A stretch of 64,000 nucleotides of DNA from an uncultured Lachnospiraceae bacterium (GTDB lineage Bacteria > Bacillota > Clostridia > Lachnospirales > Lachnospiraceae), in contig CAKRJY010000005.1 of NCBI GenBank assembly GCA_934352055.1, positions 78,743 to 142,742 of the forward strand, written 5' to 3'. Shown one piece after another: positions 17,957 to 27,052 of this stretch. The stretch's first letter is position 1, and every line of letters begins with the position of its first letter. A model generated the notes under the pieces. That model ran no database searches and was not told where the DNA came from. It saw only the letters and a list, made by a program, of their open reading frames with translations. A program made the position numbers and the translations under genes.

Positions 17957-19318
17957 ATGAAGTTCAAGAGTAGTTATTTACAGAGCGTTTATGATGGACT
18001 TGAAAGCCGCAACGCAGAGCAGAAGGAATTTTTGCAGGCAGTTGCTGAGGTACTTGAGTCTTTGGAACCAGTTGTTGACGCTAAGCCGGAACTGGAGAAA
18101 TGGGGAATCATCGAGCGTATCGTTGAGCCAGAACGTATCATCCAGTTTAGAGTATCCTGGGTAGATGATAATGGTAAGGTACAGGTTAACCGTGGATACA
18201 GAGTACAGTTTAACTCAGCCATTGGACCATATAAGGGTGGTTTGAGATTGCACCCATCGGTAAACCTTTCTGTTATTAAGTTCCTCGGATTTGAGCAGAT
18301 TTTTAAGAACAGTCTTACAACACTTCCAATTGGCGGTGGTAAGGGTGGATCTGATTTTGATCCTAAGGGAAAATCAGATATGGAAATCATGAGATTCTGC
18401 CAGGCATTCATGACTGAACTGGAGAAGCACATTGGTGCGGATACAGATGTTCCAGCTGGAGATATCGGTGTTGGCGCACGTGAAATCGGATTTATGTATG
18501 GTCAGTATAAGAGACTTCGTAACGAATTTACCGGAGTACTTACAGGAAAGGGACTTACTTATGGTGGTTCTCTTGCTCGTACACAGGCAACAGGTTATGG
18601 ACTTTGCTATTACACACAGGAAGCATTGAAGTGCTTGCGTAATACAGATTTCCAGAATAAGACAGTTGCTGTTTCCGGAGCAGGTAACGTTGCTATTTAT
18701 GCAATTCAAAAGGCATACCAGTTAGGTGGTAAGCCAGTGACATGTTCTGATTCTACCGGTTGGATTTATGATCCAGAAGGAATCGATGTTGCGTTACTTC
18801 AGGAAGTAAAAGAAGTGAAACGTGCACGCTTGACAGAATATGCTGCAGCACGTCCATCTGCTGAATACCATGAGAAGAAGAATGGTGAGCATGGTGTATG
18901 GTCTGTGAAATGTGATATCGCACTTCCTTGTGCAACACAGAATGAGTTGGATGAGAATGATGCTAAGATGTTAGTTGAAAATGGTGTAATTGCTGTATGT
19001 GAAGGTGCAAATATGCCTTCTACACCAGAAGCTGTTGAAGTATTCAAAAAAGCAGGTGTTCTCTTTGGACCAGCAAAGGCTGCAAATGCAGGTGGTGTAG
19101 CAACATCAGCACTTGAAATGAGCCAGAACTCTGAGAGATTACACTGGACATTTGAAGAAGTAGATGAAAAGTTACAGCATATCATGACTGGTATTGTACA
19201 CAATTCACTTGATGCTGCTGCAAAGTATGGTCTCGAAGGAGATTTGATTTCCGGAGCTAATATTGCTGGCTTTGAAAAAGTGGCAGATGCTATGATTGCT
19301 CAGGGTGTAGCATACTAA
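17957..19318 (+). CDS. gdhA: NADP-type glutamate dehydrogenase
   Basis: 453 residues. Reductive amination of 2-oxoglutarate to glutamate. Motifs: NSAIGPYKGGLRLHP, the lysine-containing LPIGGGKGGSDFDP, DVPAGDIGVGAREIGFMYG, and the Rossmann VAVSGAGNVAIYA. Length and motif spacing match the hexameric bacterial enzyme. AGGAGG precedes the ATG. Codon use is biased to highly expressed codons. It is a single gene between two terminators and has no hexaloop leader like the other nitrogen genes here. Confidence 0.96.
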   Translation: MKFKSSYLQSVYDGLESRNAEQKEFLQAVAEVLESLEPVVDAKPELEKWGIIERIVEPERIIQFRVSWVDDNGKVQVNRGYRVQFNSAIGPYKGGLRLHPSVNLSVIKFLGFEQIFKNSLTTLPIGGGKGGSDFDPKGKSDMEIMRFCQAFMTELEKHIGADTDVPAGDIGVGAREIGFMYGQYKRLRNEFTGVLTGKGLTYGGSLARTQATGYGLCYYTQEALKCLRNTDFQNKTVAVSGAGNVAIYAIQKAYQLGGKPVTCSDSTGWIYDPEGIDVALLQEVKEVKRARLTEYAAARPSAEYHEKKNGEHGVWSVKCDIALPCATQNELDENDAKMLVENGVIAVCEGANMPSTPEAVEVFKKAGVLFGPAKAANAGGVATSALEMSQNSERLHWTFEEVDEKLQHIMTGIVHNSLDAAAKYGLEGDLISGANIAGFEKVADAMIAQGVAY

Positions 19319-19340
19319 TTTCATTTTATATTGTTATTTT

Positions 19341-19376
19341 AAGGACGTTCTTCTGTGTTAGAAGCACGTCCTTTTT
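19341..19376 (+). terminator. Terminator after gdhA
   Basis: AAGGACGT-T-CTTCT pairs with AGAAG-C-ACGTCCTT, followed by TTT. Confidence 0.85.
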
Positions 19377-19433
19377 ATGTGTAGGCAAAGATGGCATCCT
19401 GGTTAGGATGAGGCGTACTATAATAAAAAATGC

Positions 19434-19462
19434 TTGCGTATGAGAAGTGCATATGCTATACT
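19434..19462 (+). promoter_or_regulatory. secG promoter
   Basis: TTGCGT (19434-19439), 17 bases, TATACT (19457-19462). Confidence 0.6.
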
Positions 19463-19516
19463 TTTATAAGTTATGACGAATGACTTGCTATGGCGAGTGT
19501 ACATTAGGAGGTTTTC

Positions 19517-19759
19517 ATGGAAGTATTAAAGACAATTCTTATGATTGCATTTATTATTATATGTTTGGCTATTATTGTAATTATTCTGATGCAGGAAGGT
19601 AAGTCCGGCGGACTTGGATCTCTGAGCGGACAGTCTTCTGAGACATATTGGAGTAAGAATAAGGGACATTCCAGAGAGGGATTGCTTGTTAAGGCAACAA
19701 GTATTCTTGTTATTCTGTTCTTTGTGCTTGCTGCAGTTTTGAACATTGGAAGTTTTTAA
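19517..19759 (+). CDS. secG: Protein-export translocase subunit SecG
   Basis: 80 residues with two membrane segments (about 3-24 and 57-78) joined by the glycine/serine-rich loop MQEGKSGGLGSLSG, which is characteristic of SecG, the small stimulating subunit of SecYEG. AGGAGG precedes the ATG. The secG-rnr-smpB-ssrA order is widely conserved in Firmicutes. Confidence 0.93.
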   Translation: MEVLKTILMIAFIIICLAIIVIILMQEGKSGGLGSLSGQSSETYWSKNKGHSREGLLVKATSILVILFFVLAAVLNIGSF

Positions 19760-19771
19760 TTTATGATTATG

Positions 19772-19803
19772 AGCCATCGTGAAAGCGGTGGCTTTTTCTT
19801 TTG
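19772..19803 (+). terminator. Hairpin after secG
   Basis: AGCCATCG pairs with CGGTGGCT (one G-U), followed by TTTTTCTTTT. rnr starts only 62 bases later, so this may be a partial terminator within a conserved gene cluster. Confidence 0.7.
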
Positions 19804-19864
19804 CAATCAATGGAGAAAAGAAGGAAAATGTGGGCATTCTAATGATGCCAAGGAGAACATGTAA

Positions 19865-22000
19865 ATGAAAGAAAAGAAATTTGAAGAACGTAAACACATG
19901 ATATATCGTCTTTTGTGTGATGATTTGTATGTTCCAATGCGCACAAAAGAGATTGCCATGCTTTTAGATATTCCCAAAAGTAAACGGGAGAGTTTGCAGG
20001 AAGTGCTGGATGCTCTGGTGGAAGAGGGAAAGGCGCAGGTATCAAAAAAAGGAAAATACCAAAAGGCAGAAAGTATCATAAAAGAGGGCGCCTATATCAG
20101 CCATGCCAAGGGTTTTGGTTTTGTGCGTGTGGAAAATGAAGAGGAAGATTACTATATTCCGGAAGAATATGTCGGAAATGCTTTTCATGGAGATCAGGTA
20201 AGAATTGAGTTGCTGCCGATATCCAAAGGAAAACGAAGAGAAGCAAAGATTATAGAGGTTTTGGCACATGATATTTCAATTGTAGTTGGAACATATGAAA
20301 AATCAAAAAACTATGGTTTTGTTATTTCCGATAATGCGCGTATTACACAGGACATCTTTATCCCACAAGGTAAGGATATGCACGCGGTGGATGGACATAA
20401 AGTGGTGTGCCAGATTACAAGCTATGGGAAGCAGAATCGAAATCCAGAAGGTGTGATTATAGAGATCCTGGGTCATAGAAATGATCCAGGGGTGGATATC
20501 ATGTCGATTGTTCGTGGTTTTGATTTGCCAACAGAATTTCCACAAAAGGTATTAAACCAGGCAACGCGTGTATCAAATGATGTGTCTGAGGCAGACCGTG
20601 CGGGGAGACTGGATTTGCGCGAGGTTACCATGGTGACTATTGATGGGGAAGATGCGAAGGATTTAGATGATGCGATTTCCATTTGCCGGAAAGCAGATGG
20701 GTATGAGCTGGGTGTGCATATTGCGGATGTGTCCAATTATGTTCAGGAGCATAGTGCTTTGGATGAGGAAGCAAAAAAACGTGGAACCAGTGTATATCTG
20801 GTGGATCGTGTTATCCCCATGCTGCCGCATACACTTTCCAATGGTATCTGTTCTTTGAATGCAGGCGAAGATCGTCTGGCATTGTCCTGTATTATGACAT
20901 TAGACGCAAAAGGAAATGTGATTGATCATACGATAGCGGAGACTGTCGTTAATATTGATGAACGTATGAGTTATACTTCGGTAAAAAAGATCCTGGAAGA
21001 TCGTGATGCAGAAGAAATCGAGCGCTATCAGGACTTAGTTCCCATGTTTGAACTGATGGAAGAACTATCTGGTTTGATACGAAAAAAACGTCAAAAACGC
21101 GGCTCGATTGACTTTGATTTTCCAGAATCTAAAATTGTTTTAGATGCGCAGGGAAAAGCAATCGATATTAAGCCATATGAGCGAAATGTAGCAACAAAAA
21201 TCATTGAAGATTTTATGTTGATTGCAAATGAGACAGTGGCGGAACATTTTTACTGGCAGGAAATCCCATTTTTGTATCGAACGCATGCTGTACCGGATGG
21301 TGAGAAAATCCGAAAACTGGCAACGTTTATTGGAAATTTTGGATATACCATCAAAGGTGGTGCAGATGAAATTCATCCAAAAGAATTGCAAAAGCTTTTG
21401 GGAAAAATCCAGGGAACACCGGAAGAAGATTTTATATCACGTCTGACACTCCGGTCTATGCAACAGGCAAAATATACGGTAGAATGTACTGGACACTTTG
21501 GATTGGCAGCAGATTATTATTGTCATTTCACATCACCGATACGACGTTATCCGGATTTGCAGATTCATCGTATCATCAAAGAAAATCTGCGTGGCAGATA
21601 CAATGAAGCAAGAAGAGAACATTATGAATCGTTGCTTCCTGTGATTGCAACGGAAACAAGTCGTTTGGAACGCCGTGCAGATGAGGTGGAACGAGAGGTT
21701 GATAAATTAAAGAAAGTCGAATACATGAGTCGCCATGAGGGAGAAATTTTCGAAGGAATGATTTCAAGTGTTACAGGCTGGGGACTTTATGTGGAGCTGC
21801 CAAACACGATTGAAGGACTTGTTCATATTTCTACGATCCAAGGTGATTATTACCATTTCGTTGAAGAGACATACGAACTCGTGGGAGAGCGCACAAATCG
21901 ACATTATAAATTGGGACAGCGTGTTAAAGTTATGGTTGAGGATTGTGATACCATGGCACGCACGATTGATTTTGTTTTGGCGGAGGATGAAGATGAGTAA
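19865..22000 (+). CDS. rnr: Ribonuclease R
   Basis: 711 residues. 3'-5' exoribonuclease that degrades structured RNA and works with tmRNA/SmpB on defective mRNA. Domain order: N-terminal winged-helix region, cold-shock domains (AKGFGFVRVE and YEKSKNYGFVISDN), the RNB domain with acidic metal ligands in TIDGEDAKDLDDAIS near residues 259-270, HYCHF-type DYYCHFTSPIRRYPDL, and a C-terminal S1 domain (GMISSVTGWGLYVEL). AAGGAG nine bases before the ATG supports the start. It overlaps smpB by eight bases. Confidence 0.96.
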   Translation: MKEKKFEERKHMIYRLLCDDLYVPMRTKEIAMLLDIPKSKRESLQEVLDALVEEGKAQVSKKGKYQKAESIIKEGAYISHAKGFGFVRVENEEEDYYIPEEYVGNAFHGDQVRIELLPISKGKRREAKIIEVLAHDISIVVGTYEKSKNYGFVISDNARITQDIFIPQGKDMHAVDGHKVVCQITSYGKQNRNPEGVIIEILGHRNDPGVDIMSIVRGFDLPTEFPQKVLNQATRVSNDVSEADRAGRLDLREVTMVTIDGEDAKDLDDAISICRKADGYELGVHIADVSNYVQEHSALDEEAKKRGTSVYLVDRVIPMLPHTLSNGICSLNAGEDRLALSCIMTLDAKGNVIDHTIAETVVNIDERMSYTSVKKILEDRDAEEIERYQDLVPMFELMEELSGLIRKKRQKRGSIDFDFPESKIVLDAQGKAIDIKPYERNVATKIIEDFMLIANETVAEHFYWQEIPFLYRTHAVPDGEKIRKLATFIGNFGYTIKGGADEIHPKELQKLLGKIQGTPEEDFISRLTLRSMQQAKYTVECTGHFGLAADYYCHFTSPIRRYPDLQIHRIIKENLRGRYNEARREHYESLLPVIATETSRLERRADEVEREVDKLKKVEYMSRHEGEIFEGMISSVTGWGLYVELPNTIEGLVHISTIQGDYYHFVEETYELVGERTNRHYKLGQRVKVMVEDCDTMARTIDFVLAEDEDE

Positions 22001-22457
22001 GGAAAGTAAGAAACTCATTGCAAACAATAAAAAAGCATATCATGAGTATTTTTTGGAAGAAAAATATGAAGCAGGGATTGCGCTTCATGGAACAGAAGTG
22101 AAATCCCTTCGTATGGGAAAATGCAGCATAAAAGAATCTTTTATTAAAATCGAAAATGATGAGGTTATCATTTATCAGATGCATATTTCTCCATATGAAA
22201 AAGGCAATATTTTTAATCGGGATCCGCTACGTCCAAAGAAACTTTTGATGCACAAGGCGGAAATCAACAAATTAAAAGCGAAGATTGCAGAAAAAGGATA
22301 TACGCTTGTTCCGGTGGAAGTGTATTTTAAAGGAAGTCTGGTTAAAGTGCAGATTGCACTTGCCAAGGGAAAGAAGCTTTACGACAAACGTGCAGATATT
22401 GCCAAAAAAGATATGCGTCGTGAGGCAGAACGCGATTTTAAAGTGCGTAATCTGTAG
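21993..22457 (+). CDS. smpB: SsrA-binding protein SmpB
   Basis: 154 residues. Binds the tRNA-like end of tmRNA and delivers it to stalled ribosomes. Motifs: NNKKAYHEYFLEEKYEAGI, LHGTEVKSLR, NIFNRDPLRPKKLLMHK, and the lysine-rich C-terminus. The start at 21993 overlaps the rnr stop (ATGAGTAA) and has GGAGG six bases before it; longer in-frame extensions read through rnr and are not real. The tmRNA gene is 150 bases downstream. Confidence 0.95.
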   Translation: MSKESKKLIANNKKAYHEYFLEEKYEAGIALHGTEVKSLRMGKCSIKESFIKIENDEVIIYQMHISPYEKGNIFNRDPLRPKKLLMHKAEINKLKAKIAEKGYTLVPVEVYFKGSLVKVQIALAKGKKLYDKRADIAKKDMRREAERDFKVRNL

Positions 22458-22522
22458 CATCTGCGTCATAAATGTATTGATGCAGAATGTTTATACAAAA
22501 AATTATGCAACTACAAGTTTAC

Positions 22523-22550
22523 TTGAAAAAAAGTCATAACTTGTTATAAT
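22523..22550 (+). promoter_or_regulatory. ssrA promoter
   Basis: TTGAAA (22523-22528), a 16-base spacer and perfect TATAAT (22545-22550), giving a precursor with a 5' leader of about 54 bases before mature tmRNA. Confidence 0.75.
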
Positions 22551-22610
22551 ATATTTGTTCCAAGTCACCGATGTTTATGATAGGAGACTTGGAAGTCTAC
22601 AATTTCATAG

Positions 22611-22953
22611 GGGCTAGTAAAGGTTTCGACAGGGATTATGAATCTGGAGAAGCGAGTCGTATGGTAATGCGTTAAATGGCCAAATTAAATTTAAACGCTG
22701 AAGATAATTTAGCATACGCTGCCTAATTTGGCAGTAGTCTGACCTAGTGCACTCACACATTAGGACCCAGGCTTCGACTATGTGAGAAACGACATATGCA
22801 AAGCTTTGCGCATATGGGCGTATGATGAAGCTACTGAAATCACGCGGTTGTTTGTTCCTGCGTGGTGGAGGGAATGTTTAAGAATAAACTACACTCGTAG
22901 AAGGACAGGGGATTGGTTTTTGGACACGGGTTCGACTCCCGTCTAGTCCACTA
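22611..22953 (+). ncRNA. ssrA: tmRNA (transfer-messenger RNA)
   Basis: The 5' arm GGGCTAG (22611-22617) pairs with CTAGTCC (22943-22949), with discriminator A at 22950. The family signature AAAGGTTTCGACAGGG follows the 5' arm. The T-arm reads ACGGG-TTCGACT-CCCGT. The tag frame starts at GCC (22679) and encodes AKLNLNAEDNLAYAA, ending in TAA at 22724-22726. The 3' CCA is not encoded (CTA is present), so it must be added after transcription. Tag ending in LAYAA is a suitable ClpXP/ClpC-type degron. Follows smpB, its partner. Confidence 0.96.
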
Positions 22954-22954
22954 G

Positions 22955-22986
22955 AAGACAGGTTTGCGCGACCTGTCTTTTTTAAT
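22955..22986 (+). terminator. Terminator after tmRNA
   Basis: AAGACAGGT pairs with ACCTGTCTT around TTGCGCG, followed by TTTTT. Confidence 0.9.
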
Positions 22987-23025
22987 GAGGATATGTTATG
23001 ATTTTAGATGAAGGAAGGGAAAGAT

Positions 23026-23925
23026 ATGGGAGAAAAAGCATACTATCATTTGCCGGGACTGTTTGAGTTCTATGGTCTATATTGTTTGTTTTTACCATTG
23101 TATCGAGAACACCGGGAATATTTTTATGATTGGTGTGAAATCGGTTCTGTTTATGGGGCACCGGCAGATTGTCTGTGGGGCGGTGGTCGTGTTGGATTCG
23201 GAGAAAGCAAACCGGAGGATGTATTGAAACTTATGCAGGAATATGGTATTTCTGCCCGGTTAACTTTTAGCAATTCACTGCTTTCGCAGAAACATCTTAA
23301 CGATAAAAAATGCAATCAATTGTGTGCTATGTTTGCGTCGAATGCAAATGTGAAAAATGGGATCATCATATACTCTGATTTATTATTAGAATACATAAAA
23401 AAGAACTATCCGGAATACTATTTTGTATCCTCGACAACAAAGGTGATAACTGATTTTTCACAATGTGTAAAAGAGATTGAACGTGAAGATTTTTCTTATG
23501 TTGTTCCAGATTTTCGCCTGAATAAAGCATTGGAACAATGGCAGACGCTGAGTCAGGAGCAGAAGAATAAAGTGGAATTTCTATGCAATGAGTGTTGCTA
23601 TATAGGATGTGTGGACAGAAAAGCATGCTACGAAGCGGTTAGCAAAAAAAGTCTGGGTCTAAAAACAACAGAGCATGTATGCAAAGCACCAAATGCAAAG
23701 AAGGGATATCTTTTTTCGAAGGCAATGGAAAGTGCAGCCTTTATTGGAGTTTCGGATATTTTAGATACCTATCTTCCTATGGGATTTTCACAGTTTAAAA
23801 TCGAGGGTCGCGGCTTGGGAAGTGCTTTGATTTTAGAATTCTTATTGTATTATATGACAAAGCCGGAGTACCAGTTGCAGGTGCGCGAGGCAATTTATCT
23901 GGATAATATGTTGGATTTGTTTTGA
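23026..23925 (+). CDS. Uncharacterised cysteine-rich protein, weakly U32-like
   Basis: 299 residues, no signal or membrane segment. I do not recognise a named function. Visible features are FSNSLLSQKHLNDKKCN, a segment YVVPDFRLNK, a cysteine cluster LCNECCYIGCVDRKACY (four to five cysteines in 16 residues) and a late FSQFKIEGRG. The strand-helix alternation, the cysteine cluster and KIEGR recall the TIM-barrel U32 peptidase/hydroxylase family, which may hold an Fe-S cluster; this is only a resemblance. The ATG at 23026 is preferred over one at 23008 because AAGGAAGGGA sits just before it. Confidence 0.6.
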   Translation: MGEKAYYHLPGLFEFYGLYCLFLPLYREHREYFYDWCEIGSVYGAPADCLWGGGRVGFGESKPEDVLKLMQEYGISARLTFSNSLLSQKHLNDKKCNQLCAMFASNANVKNGIIIYSDLLLEYIKKNYPEYYFVSSTTKVITDFSQCVKEIEREDFSYVVPDFRLNKALEQWQTLSQEQKNKVEFLCNECCYIGCVDRKACYEAVSKKSLGLKTTEHVCKAPNAKKGYLFSKAMESAAFIGVSDILDTYLPMGFSQFKIEGRGLGSALILEFLLYYMTKPEYQLQVREAIYLDNMLDLF

Positions 23926-24022
23926 AAATATGAAATGATGAGAAAAAATGTGACACTTCCAAATTGGTTAAATCAAAAAGCGGAAAAAGCGCATAGAAAA
24001 TAAAAAAATGGGAGAATTCGTG

Positions 24023-24964
24023 ATGAAAGAAAAGATATTTAACATCATACAAATAGGAGACAAGAGCAATCGGATCAGCAGAGCTTTTGATGTGTTTATT
24101 ACCATTACCATCATCTCAAATATTGCCGTGACGGTTTTATTGACTTTTCAGGAACTGTCGAAATTGTTTCCTTTGTTTCATATGGTGGAAATCGTAACAT
24201 TACTGATTTTTTGCGTGGAATATGGATTGCGTATCTGGACAGCGGATGCGTTGTATCCGGAAAAAAGTAAAGTGCGGGCAAGATTACGGTTTCTGGTATC
24301 CTTTGACGGTGTTGTGGATTTACTGACCATTGTACCTGCCTTTTTCCTATCAGGCATGGTGATTTTTCGCATGCTTCGTGTGGCAAGAATTTTCCATTTG
24401 TTCCGGCTCAATGCGAAATACGATTCTTTTAATGTTATTACAACGGTTTTATATGAAAAGCGTAACCAGATCATATCGTCCGTGTTTATCGTTCTGATTC
24501 TGATGCTGGCGAGCAGTCTTTGTATGTATAGTGTAGAACATGCGGCGCAGCCGGAGGTTTTTCGCAATGCATTTAGTGGTATGTGGTGGAGCATGAGTAC
24601 ATTGCTTACGGTAGGATATGGAGATATCTATCCGATCACAACGCTCGGACGCGTGATGGCAATCGCGATTGCCTATCTTGGTGTAGGCGTTGTCGCCATT
24701 CCAACAGGTATTATCAGTGCTGGTTTTGTAGAGCAGTATCAGCGAAAAAGCTATATATCCAATTGGAAACAGGAGGATATGCAGGCAATTGCGGAAATAC
24801 GTATAGATGCACAATTAGCTGGAAAATACGTAGAAGAGATGGAAGAGGATGGCAATACAAAAATATATCTGATTCTGCGTGATAACCTATCCATACTGCC
24901 GCAGAAAGATACGGAATTAAAGCTCGGTGACGTGTTAATCCTACGCGATGAAACATTAGCATAA
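24023..24964 (+). CDS. Voltage-gated (Kv-type) potassium channel with cytosolic C-terminal domain
   Basis: 313 residues, six membrane segments. S4 is visible as FRMLRVARIFHLFRL with regularly spaced arginines, and the pore loop carries the selectivity filter TVGYGD. After S6 there is a cytosolic domain (about residues 245-313) ending in LKLGDVLILRDE, which resembles TrkA-C/RCK-C regulatory domains. GGGAG eight bases before ATG 24023 supports this start over the ATG at 24008. A single gene. Confidence 0.88.
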   Translation: MKEKIFNIIQIGDKSNRISRAFDVFITITIISNIAVTVLLTFQELSKLFPLFHMVEIVTLLIFCVEYGLRIWTADALYPEKSKVRARLRFLVSFDGVVDLLTIVPAFFLSGMVIFRMLRVARIFHLFRLNAKYDSFNVITTVLYEKRNQIISSVFIVLILMLASSLCMYSVEHAAQPEVFRNAFSGMWWSMSTLLTVGYGDIYPITTLGRVMAIAIAYLGVGVVAIPTGIISAGFVEQYQRKSYISNWKQEDMQAIAEIRIDAQLAGKYVEEMEEDGNTKIYLILRDNLSILPQKDTELKLGDVLILRDETLA

Positions 24965-25019
24965 ATAAGCCACGACTGGTAAAATTTGTGTATTTCGAAC
25001 AGTACAATAGGATAGACGA

Positions 25020-25070
25020 TTTTACATGGATTTTACTTGAATTTTACATCTAAATCTTATACAGTGTAAT
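25020..25070 (+). promoter_or_regulatory. Pho-box-like triple direct repeat and promoter before Na/Pi symporter
   Basis: TTTTACA (25020-25026), TTTTACT (25031-25037) and TTTTACA (25042-25048) repeat with an exact 11-base period. PhoP/PhoB response regulators bind such 11-base direct repeats. The last repeat sits in the -35 position, 16 bases before TGTAAT (25065-25070). The regulator identity is inferred from the repeat geometry and the downstream phosphate gene. Confidence 0.65.
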
Positions 25071-25131
25071 TGTATGTGTTGTTTTACGACACATATGGAT
25101 ATTGAAAATTGTATATTAAGAGGAGATAATC

Positions 25132-26901
25132 ATGGACATTTTTAGCGTATTATCTATGATAGGTGGTCTTGCAATGTTCCTTTACGGAATGGAGACCATG
25201 GGAGATGGACTTGCTAAGACAGCAGGTGGTAAGTTAGAACATATCCTTGAGAAGCTGACTTCAACACCGATCAAGGGTGTGCTTTTAGGTGCCGCAGTAA
25301 CAGCGGTGATTCAGTCATCTTCAGCGACGACAGTCATGGTTGTTGGTTTTGTTAACTCCGGCATCATGAAATTATCACAGGCAGTCGGTATTATTATGGG
25401 TGCCAATGTAGGTACGACAGTTACTTCATGGATTGTCAGTCTTGCCGGTATAGAAAGTAATAATATTTTATTACAATTTTTAAAACCGACATCGTTTTGT
25501 CCGATTTTGGCATTGATTGGTATCATTTTTATCATGTTTACAAAAGATGAGAAGAAGCATGATATCGGTGGCATTTTGCTTGGATTTGCAGTACTTATGT
25601 TTGGAATGGATACCATGTCAAATGCAGTAAAGCCACTTGCAGATGTACCGGAATTTACCGGCATCCTTACGATGTTTTCCAATCCACTTTTAGGTATGCT
25701 TGCCGGTGCGGTTCTTACAGCGGTGATTCAGTCTTCATCGGCATCTGTTGGTATTTTGCAGGCGCTGTGTGCAACAGGAAGTGTAACGTTTGGAACAGCA
25801 CTTCCGATTATTATGGGTCAGAATATCGGTACTTGTATTACGGCATTAATTTCAGCAATTGGTGCTAAGAAGAACGCTAAGAGAGCGGCATTCGTGCATT
25901 TGTATTTTAATGTCATTGGAACTGTTTTGTTTATGATTGTATTCTATACCTTGAATGCCTTTTTACATTTTGCATTTTTGGGACAAGCGACAAATGCCGC
26001 TGGTGTTGCTGTAATTCATAGTGTATTTAATGTGATTGCTACGGTTTGTCTGCTTCCATTCCATCGTTTGCTTGAAAAACTTGCAACGATTACGGTGCGT
26101 GGTAACGATGAGGATGATGAGGAATTGGAAGGTCTTCCAACAGAGCTTGCGCTTTTGGATGAACGTTTCCTTGAAAAACCGGCATTTGCCGTTGGTCATT
26201 GTGTAACAGTTGCCCGTAAGATGGCAGAATTGACAGAGGAATCACTTGTTTTGGCAACGGATCTTCTGGATCATTACGATAAAAAGACAGCAAAACGTGT
26301 CGCTGCATTAGAAAGTCAGATTGATACCTTTGAGGATATGCTTGGCACTTATATGATTAAGTTGTCTTCAAAACCACTCAGCGTAGCAGATAATCAGACG
26401 ATTTCTACTATTTTACATTGCAGTGGTAATTTTGAACGTATTTCTGATCACGCCATGAATATTTGTGAAACAGCACAGGAAATGCAGAAAAAAGAACTTG
26501 TATTTTCAGAAAAGGCATGTGCAGAATTGCAGACATATATCCAGGCATTGCGTAAGATTGTATCTATGACGATGCAGGCATTTAATACCGATGATTATGA
26601 TTTGGCAAAACACGTAGAACCATTAGAAGATGTTATCGATGGCATTAATAGTAAGGCGAAGAAGCATCATATCAAACGTTTGCAGAAAGGCAAGTGTACA
26701 ATCGCGCTTTCTGTACCATTTGAGGACTTGCTGACCAACTTTGAGCGTGTATCTGACCATTGTTCCAATGTTGCGGTATGTATGATTCAGACAAAGGACG
26801 ATGTGTATGATACGCATGAATATCTGGATACATTAAAAGAAAATAACACACCGGAATTCCGCGCAATGTACGAAGAGTATAAGGAAAAATATGGGTTATA
26901 A
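25132..26901 (+). CDS. Na+/phosphate cotransporter family protein with PhoU-like tail
   Basis: 589 residues. The membrane part (about residues 1-315) contains two inverted Na/Pi repeats with the signature QSSS: TAVIQSSSATTVMVVGF and TAVIQSSSASVGILQAL. The C-terminal part (about 340-560) is helical and PhoU-like (ISDHAMNICE, RVSDHCSNVAVCM). Imports phosphate with sodium or exports it, depending on the branch. AGAGGAG precedes the ATG. The Pho-box-like repeats upstream suggest induction by phosphate starvation. Confidence 0.92.
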   Translation: MDIFSVLSMIGGLAMFLYGMETMGDGLAKTAGGKLEHILEKLTSTPIKGVLLGAAVTAVIQSSSATTVMVVGFVNSGIMKLSQAVGIIMGANVGTTVTSWIVSLAGIESNNILLQFLKPTSFCPILALIGIIFIMFTKDEKKHDIGGILLGFAVLMFGMDTMSNAVKPLADVPEFTGILTMFSNPLLGMLAGAVLTAVIQSSSASVGILQALCATGSVTFGTALPIIMGQNIGTCITALISAIGAKKNAKRAAFVHLYFNVIGTVLFMIVFYTLNAFLHFAFLGQATNAAGVAVIHSVFNVIATVCLLPFHRLLEKLATITVRGNDEDDEELEGLPTELALLDERFLEKPAFAVGHCVTVARKMAELTEESLVLATDLLDHYDKKTAKRVAALESQIDTFEDMLGTYMIKLSSKPLSVADNQTISTILHCSGNFERISDHAMNICETAQEMQKKELVFSEKACAELQTYIQALRKIVSMTMQAFNTDDYDLAKHVEPLEDVIDGINSKAKKHHIKRLQKGKCTIALSVPFEDLLTNFERVSDHCSNVAVCMIQTKDDVYDTHEYLDTLKENNTPEFRAMYEEYKEKYGL

Positions 26902-26994
26902 TGTGTAAAATTGTTCAAAATGTACAATTATCAGATGCATATTTTGTAATTGATAGTTATTTTTTATAAAATACACACAATTTAAAATTTTTTG

Positions 26995-27023
26995 TTGACA
27001 TCGTAGAAGACAATGACTATGAT
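26995..27023 (+). promoter_or_regulatory. asnB-glnN promoter
   Basis: TTGACA (26995-27000), 17 bases, TATGAT (27018-27023). An inverted repeat CATCGTAG / CTATGATG (26999-27006 and 27017-27024) overlaps both elements and could be an operator. Expected transcript start is near 27030, only about nine bases before the hexaloop hairpin. Confidence 0.75.
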
Positions 27024-27038
27024 GTAAATAAATTCAGA

Positions 27039-27052
27039 TGGCAAAGGCGCCA
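27039..27052 (+). promoter_or_regulatory. ANTAR-type hexaloop hairpin in asnB leader
   Basis: Stem TGGC / GCCA with the six-base loop AAAGGC. Loop positions 1 = A and 4 = G match the rule reported for ANTAR antiterminator targets. The 3' arm is also part of the left arm of the following terminator, so hairpin and terminator exclude each other. Confidence 0.7.

Noticed and set aside
21768..21992. Long N-terminal extension of SmpB
   Set aside because: It reads through the end of rnr in another frame; GGAGG and the family start support ATG 21993.
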